64,000 nucleotides of DNA from Bacillus tianshenii. GTDB lineage: Bacteria > Bacillota > Bacilli > Bacillales > Bacillaceae_N. The notes under the pieces are model-generated. The model made no database searches. It worked only from the letters and a program-made list of their open reading frames with translations, and had not been told where the DNA came from. Below, one piece after another: positions 9,421 through 18,634 of this stretch. A program made the position numbers and the translations under genes. Every line of letters begins with the position of its first letter. Position 1 is the stretch's first letter. Where the stretch lies: contig CP129018.1 in the NCBI GenBank assembly GCA_020524525.2, positions 2,608,115-2,672,114 of the forward strand, read 5' to 3'.

Positions 9421-10497
9421 TTATGCCTTTACTGTATTTCCTTTTGTAAGCTGCTCAATGAAATCATTAAACGTAGGAATATCCATTTGTTGAGCAGAAT
9501 CTGAAAGTGCAACTGCTGGGTCTGGATGCACTTCTGCCATAACACCGTCAGCTCCGATTGCAATAGCTGCTTTCGCTGTTGGAAGCAGCAAGTCACGACG
9601 ACCTGTAGAATGCGTCACATCGACTACTACCGGTAAGTGTGTTTCTTGCTTTAAGATCGGTACTGCTGAAATATCAAGTGTATTACGAGTAGCTTTTTCA
9701 TATGTGCGAATACCACGTTCACACAAAATAATATTGCCGTTGCCGCGAGAAATAATATATTCAGCAGCATTAATGAATTCCTGCAATGTTGCTGACATTC
9801 CACGTTTTAATAGAACCGGCTTGTCGACAGAGCCTGCAGCTTTCAATAATTCAAAGTTCTGCATATTTCGTGCCCCGATTTGAATCACATCAATATAATC
9901 AACTGCTTTTTCAATATCTGATGGCGTTACGATTTCGCTAATTACTGCTAAATCATATTCATCTGCCACACGTTTTAGAATTTTCAGACCTTCAAGTCCA
10001 AGCCCTTGGAAGTCATATGGCGACGTTCTTGGCTTAAATGCACCACCACGAAGAAGCTTCAAGCCTTTCGCTTTCACTGCTTCTGCTACTTCTGCTACTT
10101 GCTCGTATGACTCAACAGCACATGGACCAGTGAAGAAATGTATATTTCCATCGCCGACTTTCTCTCCTTTAATGTCAACGATTGTATCTTCAGGTTTCTT
10201 CTTACGGGATACTAACAATGCTTTACGATGGTCATTTTCTTGTAACTCAAGAGCAGCTTTGAAAATTTCTTTAAATAAGTGCTGTAATGTTGATGTTTCG
10301 AAAGGACCCTCGTTTTTCTCTGCAATCAAATTAAGCATTGCTCGTTCACGAACAGGGTCAAATCGGTTTACACCTTGCTTCTCTTTCACTTTACCGATTT
10401 CTTTTACAAGCTTTCCGCGTTCATTAATTAGATCTAACAGCTTAACATTCACATCATCAAGCTGTGCTCTCAGTGCTTCTAGTTCCGCATTACTCAT
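9421..10497 (-). CDS. aroA: Bifunctional chorismate mutase / DAHP synthase
   Basis: Joins phosphoenolpyruvate and erythrose 4-phosphate to DAHP, the first step of the shikimate pathway. The fused N-terminal AroQ-type chorismate mutase domain (about residues 1-88) also acts as the feedback sensor. The DAHP synthase domain (about 105-345) is of the type I-beta/KDO8P-like class and shows [33 protein letters not shown] and [12 protein letters not shown]. Its 358-residue length equals that of B. subtilis AroA. A GGGAGGA Shine-Dalgarno precedes the ATG. Confidence 0.96.
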   Translation of the reverse strand: MSNAELEALRAQLDDVNVKLLDLINERGKLVKEIGKVKEKQGVNRFDPVRERAMLNLIAEKNEGPFETSTLQHLFKEIFKAALELQENDHRKALLVSRKKKPEDTIVDIKGEKVGDGNIHFFTGPCAVESYEQVAEVAEAVKAKGLKLLRGGAFKPRTSPYDFQGLGLEGLKILKRVADEYDLAVISEIVTPSDIEKAVDYIDVIQIGARNMQNFELLKAAGSVDKPVLLKRGMSATLQEFINAAEYIISRGNGNIILCERGIRTYEKATRNTLDISAVPILKQETHLPVVVDVTHSTGRRDLLLPTAKAAIAIGADGVMAEVHPDPAVALSDSAQQMDIPTFNDFIEQLTKGNTVKA

Positions 10498-10567
10498 AAG
10501 ACCCTTCCTCCCTTAAATTGTTTATAAGATGTAAAAATTATGATACATTTCTAAATGATTAGGGTTT

Positions 10568-10596
10568 ATTATAAACGATAAATACGAGATTGTCAC
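10568..10596 (-). promoter_or_regulatory. Sigma-A promoter of aroA
   Basis: On the minus strand GTGACA (10596-10591) and TATAAT (10573-10568) have a 17-base spacer, about 70 nt upstream of the aroA ATG. Confidence 0.7.
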
Positions 10597-10617
10597 TAGG
10601 AAATTCTTTATTTACAC

Positions 10618-10633
10618 AACGCTTTTAAGCGTT
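10618..10633. promoter_or_regulatory. Inverted repeat in the aroA / FtsA-like divergent region
   Basis: AACGCTT and AAGCGTT flank two T bases, a perfect 7-bp inverted repeat. It lies upstream of the aroA -35 and 30 bp before the FtsA-like gene. It has no T-run of terminator type and could be an operator. Confidence 0.4.
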
Positions 10634-10663
10634 AAAGTAAAAAAGTAATAATGGAGAAGGTGG

Positions 10664-12823
10664 ATGGTTGTGACGGAACAAACTTATACATTTGCCCTAG
10701 ATATCGGCACACGCTCTGTCGTAGGGATTATATTAAAAGAAAGTGAGAGCGGTTTCGAAGTATTAGATATTCTTTCGAAGGAACATGAGGAGCGGGCAAT
10801 GCTCGACGGTCAAATCCATGATATCATGGCAGTCGCAAAAATTATTCGCGAAATAAAAGAAGTGCTCGAAGCAAAACATGGGGCTCTTAAGAAAGTATGT
10901 GTAGCAGCAGCTGGGCGTGCTTTAAAAACAAAACGAGCGACTGTGTCAATTCCGATTGGCGGAAAACCAATGATCACAAATGAAGATATCGTTCATTTAG
11001 AGTTATCTACGGTTCAACAAGCACAATTCGAACTGGCACAGGAAGATAATTTTGAAGAAAGCGCAAACTATTATTGCGTCGGGTATTCTGTAATTCATTA
11101 TCACTTAGATGAGCAAGAGATTGGAAGTTTACTAGACCAACAGGGAGATAAGGCATCAGTTGAAATTATTGCAACATTCCTTCCGAAAGTCGTGGTCGAA
11201 TCCCTAATTGCAGCTTTAAAACGTGCTGATTTGGAAATGGAAGCATTAACGCTAGAACCAATTGCAGCACTAAATGTGTTAATTCCTCCATCAATGAGAA
11301 GACTTAACGTTGCCCTCGTAGACATTGGAGCAGGCACGTCTGATATTGCATTAACAGACCTTGGTACAATTGTAGCCTATGGGATGGTGCCGATTGCTGG
11401 AGATGAAATTACAGAAGCCATTAGTGACCAATATTTACTTGATTTTCATATAGCAGAGCAAGCAAAACGAGACTTACATACGAATGAAACGATTACAATC
11501 TCAGATATTCTCGGATTCGATCAAGAGGTTCCACGTGATGAAGTAATTGAAAATATCACTCCTGCTCTTGAGAAGCTTGCTACTGAAATTAGCGATGAAA
11601 TCTCCGCTCTTAATAAAAAGCCACCTAAAGCAATCATGCTTGTCGGAGGCGGAAGCTTAACACCAGAGCTGCCAAAGCGCTTATCAGAAAAACTAAATCT
11701 ACCTGAAAATCGCGTCGCTATCAGAGGCATTGACGCTATCCAAAAATTAAAAATTGCTGAACATATTGAAAAAGGACCTGAACTTGTTACCCCAATAGGA
11801 ATCGCTATTGCAGCAAAGCAAAAGCCAATCACCTACATTGGAATTACAGTAAATGGCAAAAACGTACGATTATTTGATATGAAACAACTAACGGTTGGGG
11901 ACTGCCTACTTGCTGCAGGGATTGAAATGAACAAGTTATACGGAAAACCCGGCATGGCTATCATTGTGAATATTGATGAAAGAGAAGTCACACTTCCAGG
12001 CCTACACGGACAGCCTCCTACCTTACAAAAAAATGGACAACCTTGTTCACTTGAAGAACAAATTCAGCATGGTGATGAAATTATCGTTGAACGAGGCAAA
12101 AGTGGTGAAGCACCAAAAGTTCAAGTGAAAGAGCTGTTTCAAGAAACAGAAAACAAAACCGTTTGGATCAATGGCATCTCCTATGAAACAGGAATAACAT
12201 TTTACAAAAAAGGAGAAATCATACCTCCTGAAACCGTTCTAGCAGACCACGACGTCATTACAACTGCCTACCCAACAACAATTCGTGAACTGCTTTATAC
12301 TGTTAATCACGAAAAAGGAATTGAAAGCATCGAACCTTTTCGTGTCGAATTAAATGGTTCTATGATTAGTGTAAAAGGCTTCGAAGCACCTATTACGAAG
12401 AATGGCTTTCCTACCAAGCCAAACCAAAAAATTGAAGACGGTGACCAGCTTTTTATTGGAGAGCGACCTACACCATTAGTAAGAGATATTCTTGATCAGC
12501 AGAATATCCAAACAACCTATAGTATTCCAATTACATTTAACGGAAAACAACTTACACTTTCGAAACAAGCTGGTCAAATTGAAGTGAACGGCCAAGCTGC
12601 TGAGGAAGACACACCTTTACAGCATGAAGACGCCTTACAAGTAGTAAAGAAAGAAGTTGATCCGTTCATTTTTCAAGATATCTTCCGTTATGTACACATT
12701 GAACTGCCTGATATGCAATCAGGGAATTTCACCATCCTCCGCAACGGAAAAGAAGCGGGCTTCCAACAGCAAATAACGGCTGGTGATGAGCTAAAGATCG
12801 AATGGCCAAATGCCCGCCCATAA
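10664..12823 (+). CDS. FtsA/PilM-like actin-fold ATPase with C-terminal beta-grasp-like repeats
   Basis: 719 residues. The N-terminal half (about 1-390) is an FtsA-type actin-fold protein. Phosphate-1 motif DIGTRSVVGI, an SHS2/1C-like insert, phosphate-2 motif DIGAGTSDIAL and adenosine motif LVGGGSLTPELPKRL are all visible. FtsA itself is about 420-440 residues and ends in an amphipathic membrane helix. Here about 320 extra residues follow, with four copies of a pattern NG-x(n)-hxxGDxhxh (about residues 454-478, 577-600, 639-663, 693-716) resembling beta-grasp or S4-like modules. I infer a cell-division or envelope-assembly role from the actin fold only. It stands alone between divergent aroA and its own terminator. 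Confidence 0.8.
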   Translation: MVVTEQTYTFALDIGTRSVVGIILKESESGFEVLDILSKEHEERAMLDGQIHDIMAVAKIIREIKEVLEAKHGALKKVCVAAAGRALKTKRATVSIPIGGKPMITNEDIVHLELSTVQQAQFELAQEDNFEESANYYCVGYSVIHYHLDEQEIGSLLDQQGDKASVEIIATFLPKVVVESLIAALKRADLEMEALTLEPIAALNVLIPPSMRRLNVALVDIGAGTSDIALTDLGTIVAYGMVPIAGDEITEAISDQYLLDFHIAEQAKRDLHTNETITISDILGFDQEVPRDEVIENITPALEKLATEISDEISALNKKPPKAIMLVGGGSLTPELPKRLSEKLNLPENRVAIRGIDAIQKLKIAEHIEKGPELVTPIGIAIAAKQKPITYIGITVNGKNVRLFDMKQLTVGDCLLAAGIEMNKLYGKPGMAIIVNIDEREVTLPGLHGQPPTLQKNGQPCSLEEQIQHGDEIIVERGKSGEAPKVQVKELFQETENKTVWINGISYETGITFYKKGEIIPPETVLADHDVITTAYPTTIRELLYTVNHEKGIESIEPFRVELNGSMISVKGFEAPITKNGFPTKPNQKIEDGDQLFIGERPTPLVRDILDQQNIQTTYSIPITFNGKQLTLSKQAGQIEVNGQAAEEDTPLQHEDALQVVKKEVDPFIFQDIFRYVHIELPDMQSGNFTILRNGKEAGFQQQITAGDELKIEWPNARP

Positions 12824-12824
12824 T

Positions 12825-12853
12825 AAAAAAGCAGAGAAGCCCTCTGCTTTTTT
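12825..12853. terminator. Bidirectional terminator, FtsA-like gene / ytxJ
   Basis: A 12-bp stem (12825-12836 with 12842-12853) with a 5-base loop and A/T runs at either end. Confidence 0.85.
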
Positions 12854-12855
12854 TA

Positions 12856-13185
12856 TTATTTTATAACAGCTTCTTCAAGTGATTTTGTTGTAATTCTCCA
12901 ATGCGAATCATGCCATACCACTTTACCATCTTCAATTAATAATGCTTGAGGCGACTGATGTCTTACTCCGTATTTTTCTTGAATATAATTTGATAATGGG
13001 CGGGCTTCTTGAACATGTAAGAAAAATGTTGGTACGTCCTCATGTTCACTAATGAACTTCTCATATTCGTTATATGCTTCTGAACTGACAGGACATGTTA
13101 AACTATTCTTAAAAAATAAAAAACGCGAATTTTCTTGTGCAAGCTGCTCAAATTGTTCAATTGTTGAAACTTGTTTTTTGACCAT
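12856..13185 (-). CDS. ytxJ: YtxJ / BrxC monothiol bacilliredoxin
   Basis: 109-residue thioredoxin-fold protein of the YtxJ family. It carries a single active-site cysteine, Cys31, in TCPVS. The family (BrxC) removes bacillithiol from S-bacillithiolated proteins in the cytoplasm. The conserved cis-Pro region HQSPQALLIEDGKVVWH is present near residue 75. An AGGAGGAG Shine-Dalgarno supports the start. In B. subtilis ytxJ sits with ytxHG as a general-stress (SigB) unit; here ectD separates them. Confidence 0.9.
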   Translation of the reverse strand: MVKKQVSTIEQFEQLAQENSRFLFFKNSLTCPVSSEAYNEYEKFISEHEDVPTFFLHVQEARPLSNYIQEKYGVRHQSPQALLIEDGKVVWHDSHWRITTKSLEEAVIK

Positions 13186-13270
13186 CTCTACACTCCTCCT
13201 TTAAACGATTTAAGTGAATAAAGTTATTGTACCATTGTCTGCACATTTTCAAAAACATTGTGCAATAGAA

Positions 13271-13298
13271 AAGAGAGGCCGTTTTCCCCGGCCTCTCT
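13271..13298 (-). terminator. Terminator of ectD
   Basis: A GC-rich 9-bp stem (13272-13280 with 13290-13298). On the minus strand it is followed by TTTTC. Confidence 0.75.
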
Positions 13299-13305
13299 TA
13301 AATTA

Positions 13306-14241
13306 CTAATATCGTACAAGTGATGAACCAACTTTTCCTCTTTCAGGGACAATTGGTTTGATGTTTTCACGGTTTGCTAAGAACTCAGGACGCGGTTCTT
13401 GACCAGAGAATGGCTCAACAAGTTTATTTTGAATAGAGTTGAAGACAAAAAAGACGTTACTTCGCGGAAACGGTGAAATATTTCCGGCTGAGCCATGCAT
13501 TGTATTACATTCGAAGAAAAGGACTGAACCTGCTGGACCTGTTGCTCGGTCAATCTGTCCTCCTGCTTGGTCCACAAGCCATCTCATACTGTCATTGTCT
13601 GGAACACCAACTTCTTGCATTTTCAATGAAGATTTGTAGTTGGAATCCGGCGTTTCACCTGGGCAAGATACATACCATTTATGGGAGCCAGGGATTAACA
13701 TAAGTGGCCCGTTATATTCATAGTTATCTGTAAGAATAATTGAGCAGCTCACTGCTCTCATATTCGGCATGCCATCTTCTACATGCCAAGTTTCAAAATC
13801 AGAATGCCAGTAAAATTCCTTCCCTTTAAAGCCTGGTTTGAAATTGATACGAGACTGTTCAATGTAGACGTCATCTCCGAGCAACTGTTGTGCTACTCTG
13901 ACTAAGCGTTCATTCTTAGAAAGAAGCTTAAAGAATTCACTGTTCTTATGCACTTCAAAGATTGAACGAACTTCATTGCTCCCAGGCTCACGAATAACAT
14001 CTACTGTATCTTTCTCGCGATTTTCTTCTATCATTTTATCCAATTCTTTTTTCATTAACGCTACTTCTTCATCAGTGAAGAGCTTATCAAACAGCAAGTA
14101 ACCATTGTCCTCGTAGAAATCGAGCTGCTTTTGTTTTAGAGGTCCGTCTGAGAATTTAGAGTTATGATGAATAACTGGGTCTTTACGTTTCATGATTTTT
14201 GCATCTTGTCCAATTCTTGAAGGGTATAGATCCTTAGCCAT
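13306..14241 (-). CDS. ectD: Ectoine hydroxylase EctD
   Basis: Iron(II)/2-oxoglutarate-dependent dioxygenase that converts the compatible solute ectoine to 5-hydroxyectoine. It is 311 residues, the normal EctD length. The iron ligands are visible as the HxD motif in FYWHSDFETWH and the distal His in NTMHGSAGN, and an Arg in PFPRSNVFFVFNS can bind 2-oxoglutarate. The EctD signature region around residues 125-155 (RINFKPGFKGKEFYWHSD) is intact. No ectABC genes lie in this window, so ectD is an orphan locus inserted between ytxJ and ytxH. It has an unusually long upstream region with a possible small ORF. Confidence 0.93.
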   Translation of the reverse strand: MAKDLYPSRIGQDAKIMKRKDPVIHHNSKFSDGPLKQKQLDFYEDNGYLLFDKLFTDEEVALMKKELDKMIEENREKDTVDVIREPGSNEVRSIFEVHKNSEFFKLLSKNERLVRVAQQLLGDDVYIEQSRINFKPGFKGKEFYWHSDFETWHVEDGMPNMRAVSCSIILTDNYEYNGPLMLIPGSHKWYVSCPGETPDSNYKSSLKMQEVGVPDNDSMRWLVDQAGGQIDRATGPAGSVLFFECNTMHGSAGNISPFPRSNVFFVFNSIQNKLVEPFSGQEPRPEFLANRENIKPIVPERGKVGSSLVRY

Positions 14242-14702
14242 TACATATTCACTCCTAATTCTAAAATTGATTTCTTTGAGAAAGTAAATTCCGTTAGACT
14301 TTAGCTATTCACTACTTTTAATAACTGTTAGATTTGATATCCAATCAACATCTCGAAATTAACTTTATTGAACGATTATTTTTAGACGAAAAGTTTTAAA
14401 TTATATTTTGGAGTCTGTTATTACTCCCAGGGGGCGCGAGTTTTTTCTCCACCTTTCTCGCCATTAACTTAAACTTTCGCATTCAATTCATGATGGTGGT
14501 TTAACCGATTCTAATAGCCTTTTGCGACTTTCCTCGTTCACTTTATAACCCTCCTTTTTTTATCTACTCACTGTTTACCTAGTTTATTTCATGATTAAAC
14601 ATTCTTTATTGTAATTTATTTGCTTTACATAGTTTATCTTCCTGTCGAACCCTTGCCATGCCCGAATTCATACAAGCTAGATATTCAGTAAAAGTTTTTC
14701 AT
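14242..14702. other. Long non-coding stretch upstream of ectD
   Basis: About 460 bp between the ytxH terminator and the ectD start. It is very AT-rich except for a GC patch (14430-14441). It contains a 17-codon ORF with a strong ribosome binding site (described separately). No riboswitch or repeat family was recognised. It may hold an osmoresponsive ectD promoter, but no clear -35/-10 pair was identified. Confidence 0.5.
14488..14541 (-). CDS. Possible 17-codon leader peptide upstream of ectD
   Basis: On the minus strand AAGGAGGG (14556-14549) is followed after 7 bases by GTG and an ORF reading MNEESRKRLLESVKPPS, ending at TGA. Spacing and strength of the Shine-Dalgarno are ideal. It ends about 245 bp before ectD. 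It could be a regulatory leader peptide, a genuine small protein or a gene remnant. No homologue is recognised. Confidence 0.35.
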   Translation of the reverse strand: MNEESRKRLLESVKPPS

Positions 14703-14737
14703 AAAAAAAGACTGGCTACCATTTCGGCACCAGTCTT
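14703..14737 (-). terminator. Terminator of ytxGH
   Basis: An 8-bp stem (14708-14715 with 14730-14737), followed on the minus strand by seven T residues. Confidence 0.8.
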
Positions 14738-14745
14738 AGATTTAT

Positions 14746-15207
14746 TTAGTTTGATCGCGTTTGTTCTTCATCTACAGTTGCAGCAACTTCAGAAGCTTCT
14801 ACAGGCTTGTTATCTTCCTCAGTTGTTTGCGGAAGTACAGCTTCACTTGCAGCTTCTGGCTCCTCAGAATCGCTCTCCTCATTAGAAGAACGGCTTTCTT
14901 TCCATTCTTTTGCTTTCTCTTTAATACTTGCTGATTGCTCAGTAACCGCTTGAGATAGGCGTTCTGTACGTTCTTTCGCTGCATCTGCGAAATTTGAACC
15001 TTTTTCAGCTGCTACGTCACGGAATTGATTTGTCTTATCACGGACAATAACAGCTTGCTCATTCAAATTTTGACGCAATTCTTTCCCTGACTTTGGCGCA
15101 AGCAATAATGCTGCAGAAGCTCCAAGTAATCCACCAATTAAACTCCCGATCATAAAGTCCTTACTATTAATGTTGTTGCCGTTGTTACTGTTGTTTTCAT
15201 TGCTCAT
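14746..15207 (-). CDS. ytxH: YtxH-like general-stress protein
   Basis: 153 residues. After a polar Asn/Ser-rich start comes a Gly/Ala-rich hydrophobic segment (about residues 17-40: FMIGSLIGGLLGASAALLLAP) followed by KSGKELRQNLNEQ, the YtxH/DUF-family signature. The rest is a charged, probably coiled-coil tail ending in an acidic region. The ATG at 15207 has AGGGGAG upstream; an in-frame GTG at 15228 overlaps that Shine-Dalgarno and was rejected. It lies 24 bp after ytxG and shares its terminator. In B. subtilis the operon is induced by SigB; the molecular role is unknown. Confidence 0.85.
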   Translation of the reverse strand: MSNENNSNNGNNINSKDFMIGSLIGGLLGASAALLLAPKSGKELRQNLNEQAVIVRDKTNQFRDVAAEKGSNFADAAKERTERLSQAVTEQSASIKEKAKEWKESRSSNEESDSEEPEAASEAVLPQTTEEDNKPVEASEVAATVDEEQTRSN

Positions 15208-15231
15208 CTTTTTATACTCCCCTTTCACTTA

Positions 15232-15657
15232 TTATAAAGTTGTTGTTTTCTTTTTTTCTTTCCACTTTTGGTAAACATCAATGGCAGCATGACTCCATTG
15301 TACTGCCTGTGCTACCTTATCACTTTGCTGTTCGGCTTGAGAAGAGATAGACGTGCTTACAGTTCTCAGTGAATTATTCAAATCTTGTACCGTGTCCCCG
15401 ACACCTTTCACCGAATTCACTACTGAATTCAATGACTCGGACTTTGTTTGAATGTCCTCAGCTAAACGATTTGTTTTATGTAATAATTCGGTTGTTTCTG
15501 TCGTGATGCCCTGCATTTGCTTGTCCATACCTTCAAGGGTGTCTGCTACATTGTCTAAAGTTCGCTGAACAGAACGTAGAGTTTTCACTAAAAATACGAC
15601 TAATACTGTAAATGCTACAGCGATAAGTGCAATACTTAAATAAAGAATGATGATCAT
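15232..15657 (-). CDS. ytxG: YtxG-like protein (DUF948)
   Basis: 141 residues with one N-terminal membrane helix (about residues 2-25) and then a long helical region with heptad spacing ([20 protein letters not shown] onward), as in DUF948 proteins. It is probably membrane-anchored with a cytoplasmic coiled coil. The start has AGGAGGT but a fairly long spacer. It is the first gene of ytxGH, behind a SigB-like promoter. Function unknown beyond the general-stress association of its B. subtilis homologue. Confidence 0.85.
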   Translation of the reverse strand: MIIILYLSIALIAVAFTVLVVFLVKTLRSVQRTLDNVADTLEGMDKQMQGITTETTELLHKTNRLAEDIQTKSESLNSVVNSVKGVGDTVQDLNNSLRTVSTSISSQAEQQSDKVAQAVQWSHAAIDVYQKWKEKKKTTTL

Positions 15658-15733
15658 AACAACTTGTGCACCTCCTACATGACTTAGAAAGCAAGTGAGC
15701 TAGCATATAGCATATTCAATTGCTTAAATTACT

Positions 15734-15759
15734 CTACCCCTCTACACCTGTTTACAAAC
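15734..15759 (-). promoter_or_regulatory. Candidate SigB promoter of ytxGH
   Basis: The minus strand has GTTTGT (15759-15754), a 14-base spacer and GGGTAG (15739-15734), close to the SigB consensus GTTTAA-N12-15-GGGTAT. It is about 77 nt upstream of ytxG. The known SigB control of the B. subtilis operon supports it. Confidence 0.5.
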
Positions 15760-15841
15760 ATATTCTCTCTAACACCTCTACTTTCCTTCCCTTTTCGGTT
15801 AAAATAATGAGAGAACAACTAATAGATTTGGAGGAAGTTAA

Positions 15842-16957
15842 ATGAAAGATCCTAGAATTCAAGCATTAGCAAATAATCTAATCGAATATTCTGTACAACT
15901 ACAAAAAGGTGAAAAAATTCTCATTGAAAATACAGGCTTACAAAAAGAACTTGTAAACGCAATTGTTGAAGCAGCATATAAAGCCGAGGGATATCCGTAC
16001 GTTTTATTAAAAGACCCTCAGATTAATCGCTCTCTCATTAAAGGAGCCACACTTGAACAATTAGAATTACAAGCTGATACTGAAGCCGAAATGATGAAAA
16101 AGATGGATGCGTATATCGGCCTTCGTTCTGGTGACAATATTTCAGAGCTTGCTGATGTTCCAAGTGAAAAAATGGAATTATACAGTAAAACTGTCGGAAA
16201 AAAAGTACATAGCGATATTCGGGTCCCTAAAACAAAGTGGTGTGTACTCCGTTATCCAAACGCCTCGATGGCCCAATTGGCAAATATGAGCACCGAAGCT
16301 TTTGAAGATTTCTATTTTGATGTTTGTACACTCGATTATAGTAAAATGAATACAGCAATGGACCCACTTGTTGAACTAATGAATAAAACAGATGTTGTAA
16401 GAATTACAGGCCCTGGAACAGACTTAACCTTCTCAATTAAAGATATCCCTGCTATTAAGTGCGCAGGAGAATGCAATATTCCTGATGGTGAAGTTTTTAC
16501 AGCACCTGTTAAAGATTCAGTTAACGGAACAATTACATATAATACCCCTTCTCCGTACAACAGTTTTACCTTTGAAAACGTAAAGCTTACATTTAAGGAT
16601 GGAAAGATTATTGAAGCCACAGCAAATAACACAGAACGTATTAATAAAATCTTCGATACAGATGAAGGTGCTCGTTATGTTGGGGAATTTGCGATTGGAG
16701 TCAATCCATTTATTAAAGAACCGATGAAGGATATCCTATTTGATGAAAAAATCGACGGAAGCTTCCATTTCACGCCTGGTCAATGCTATGATGAAGCACC
16801 AAATGGAAATGACTCTGCTATCCACTGGGATATGGTCAATATTCAACGCCCCGAATACGGTGGAGGAGAAATTTACTTTGATGATGTCCTTATTCGCAAA
16901 GACGGCCGCTTTGTACTGCCAGAACTAGAAGGTCTTAACCCTGAGAATTTGAAATAA
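15842..16957 (+). CDS. M29-family aminopeptidase (AmpS/PepS type)
   Basis: 371-residue cytoplasmic metallo-aminopeptidase. Conserved family stretches are visible: GECNIPDGEVFTAP (metal-binding Glu), YVGEFAIGVNPFI, GQCYDEAPNGNDSAIHWDMV (metal-binding His) and GGEIYFDDVLIRKDGRFV (metal-binding Asp). These appear in the right order. The length is in the range of the shorter M29 enzymes. A GGAGGAAG Shine-Dalgarno precedes the start. It is a single-gene unit, divergent from ytxGH and convergent with murC. Confidence 0.9.
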   Translation: MKDPRIQALANNLIEYSVQLQKGEKILIENTGLQKELVNAIVEAAYKAEGYPYVLLKDPQINRSLIKGATLEQLELQADTEAEMMKKMDAYIGLRSGDNISELADVPSEKMELYSKTVGKKVHSDIRVPKTKWCVLRYPNASMAQLANMSTEAFEDFYFDVCTLDYSKMNTAMDPLVELMNKTDVVRITGPGTDLTFSIKDIPAIKCAGECNIPDGEVFTAPVKDSVNGTITYNTPSPYNSFTFENVKLTFKDGKIIEATANNTERINKIFDTDEGARYVGEFAIGVNPFIKEPMKDILFDEKIDGSFHFTPGQCYDEAPNGNDSAIHWDMVNIQRPEYGGGEIYFDDVLIRKDGRFVLPELEGLNPENLK

Positions 16958-16975
16958 CATTAGGCTTATACTAAT

Positions 16976-17006
16976 AAAACGGCTACACATCTGTGCAGCC
17001 GTTTTT
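16976..17006. terminator. Bidirectional terminator, aminopeptidase / murC
   Basis: A 9-bp stem (16976-16984 with 16997-17005), extended by an inner 4-bp helix. A and T runs are on the outer sides. Confidence 0.8.
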
Positions 17007-17009
17007 ATT

Positions 17010-18314
17010 TTACGTAGTGGTTATCGTTGCTTCATATTTTTCTTGATACTTCTGAATGTCTCCTGCTCCCATGAAGATTAATACGCTGTTTTCATGATGA
17101 CGCAAAGCACTGATATTTTCTTCATTCAAGAGTTCTGAGCCTTCAATTCTTCCTTGAAGATCCTCAATTGTTAAGTTTCCTTGCTTTTCTCGTGCAGAAC
17201 CAAAGATGTCACATAAATATACCTTGTCTGCTAAGCTCAATGCTTCAGCAAATTGGTCTAAAAATGTTTGTGTTCTAGAAAAAGTATGTGGTTGAAAAAT
17301 TGCCACTAGTTCTCGCTCAGGATATTTTTGACGTGCTGCTTCAATTGTTGCTTTAATTTCTACTGGATGATGGGCGTAATCATCAATTGTAATTTGACTA
17401 CCCAATGCTTTTTGGCTGAACCGTCTTTTCACACCGCCAAATGTCTTCATTTGCTCTTGAATAGCTTCTGTATCAACTTCTTCATAATGGCATAGTGCAA
17501 TAACTGCTAATGCATTCAATACATTATGGTTTCCGTAAGCCGGAATATGGAATGTCGCATAGAAGCTATCGCGGACAAATACATCAAACGTAGTACCTTC
17601 CGTGCTTTTCTGAATGTTTTGTGCTTGGAAATCATTATGATCAGAAAAACCATAGAACATAACAGGTACATTAGCATGAATTTGTTGGAGCTCTTCATCG
17701 TCACCACATGCAATAATACCTTTTTTCACCTGCAAGGCCATTTGCTGAAATGCCTCAAAAACATCCTCAATGCTTTGGAAGTAATCAGGATGATCGAAAT
17801 CAATATTTGTCATGATCGCATAGTCTGGATAATATGATAAAAAGTGACGACGATATTCACATGCCTCAAATACAAAATAGCGGCTATCTTCTGTTCCTCT
17901 ACCAGTTCCATCTCCAATAAGATATGAAGTAGGACATGCTGCTTGTAAGACATGGGAAAGCAAACCAGTCGTGGAAGTCTTGCCATGTGAACCAGTTACA
18001 GCAATACTTGTATAACGATTCCCTAACTCTCCTAGAAAATGGTGATACCTGAATATAGGCAACCCTAATTCACGTGCTCGCTCTAATTCATCATGATCAT
18101 CTGCAAATGCATTTCCCGCGATAATGACCTGTCCCTCTGAGATATTAGCCGCATCAAAAGGTAAAATTGGAATGTTTCGTTCTTCCAACGCTTTCTGAGT
18201 AAAAAACTTCTTATCGACGTCAGAACCTTGAACAGTTTCATTCATATCATGCAAGACCTGCGCCAAAGCGCTCATTCCGGTTCCCTTTATCCCGACAAAA
18301 TGGTAAACTGTCAT
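17010..18314 (-). CDS. murC: UDP-N-acetylmuramate--L-alanine ligase MurC
   Basis: Adds the first peptide residue, L-alanine, to UDP-MurNAc in cytoplasmic peptidoglycan synthesis. 434 residues. The N-terminal UDP-binding loop [12 protein letters not shown] is at about residues 7-18. The ATP-binding motif [10 protein letters not shown] follows, then the Mur-ligase central region (DYAHHPVEI) and the C-terminal FQPHTFSRT. The ATG at 18314 has GGAGG upstream; a longer in-frame start at 18329 precedes this Shine-Dalgarno. In B. subtilis murC adjoins ytpT; here the NAPRT and TRAP genes lie in between. Confidence 0.96.
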   Translation of the reverse strand: MTVYHFVGIKGTGMSALAQVLHDMNETVQGSDVDKKFFTQKALEERNIPILPFDAANISEGQVIIAGNAFADDHDELERARELGLPIFRYHHFLGELGNRYTSIAVTGSHGKTSTTGLLSHVLQAACPTSYLIGDGTGRGTEDSRYFVFEACEYRRHFLSYYPDYAIMTNIDFDHPDYFQSIEDVFEAFQQMALQVKKGIIACGDDEELQQIHANVPVMFYGFSDHNDFQAQNIQKSTEGTTFDVFVRDSFYATFHIPAYGNHNVLNALAVIALCHYEEVDTEAIQEQMKTFGGVKRRFSQKALGSQITIDDYAHHPVEIKATIEAARQKYPERELVAIFQPHTFSRTQTFLDQFAEALSLADKVYLCDIFGSAREKQGNLTIEDLQGRIEGSELLNEENISALRHHENSVLIFMGAGDIQKYQEKYEATITTT

Positions 18315-18634
18315 AACCAGAACCTCCAAAATTTCTTCTCATCACTTCTTACATTAACTTCTGTAGTATATGAGTAAAATCTAATTTTTGTTATTATTCT
18401 TCTTATCAGGATATGAACTTCATACCTATTTCCTATCTATATGTATGCTCATCCAAACCGCTGAAACACTAAACTATATTAACTATTTAACTTCACTTCA
18501 ACCTATTATAGCAAAGTTCCCTTGTTCATACTATGGGGTATGAAAATCTCTTTACTTCAGGCTGCTCCAAAGTTGAATTTGCGAACACTTTAGCACTCCA
18601 ATGCTTTAGCTGGGGGAGTGTCATAAGTTAAAAT
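18315..18634. other. Intergenic region upstream of murC
   Basis: About 320 bp, AT-rich, holding the murC promoter region. A short inverted repeat (CATACTATGGGGTATG near 18527-18542) and a CACTCC/GGGAGTG pair (about 18595-18620) are present. Neither resembles a known riboswitch or a strong terminator. No ORF with a ribosome binding site was seen. Confidence 0.4.

Noticed and set aside
10130-10516. 128-aa plus-strand ORF
   Set aside because: Mirror of the aroA N-terminus (Ser-rich translation of antisense codons).
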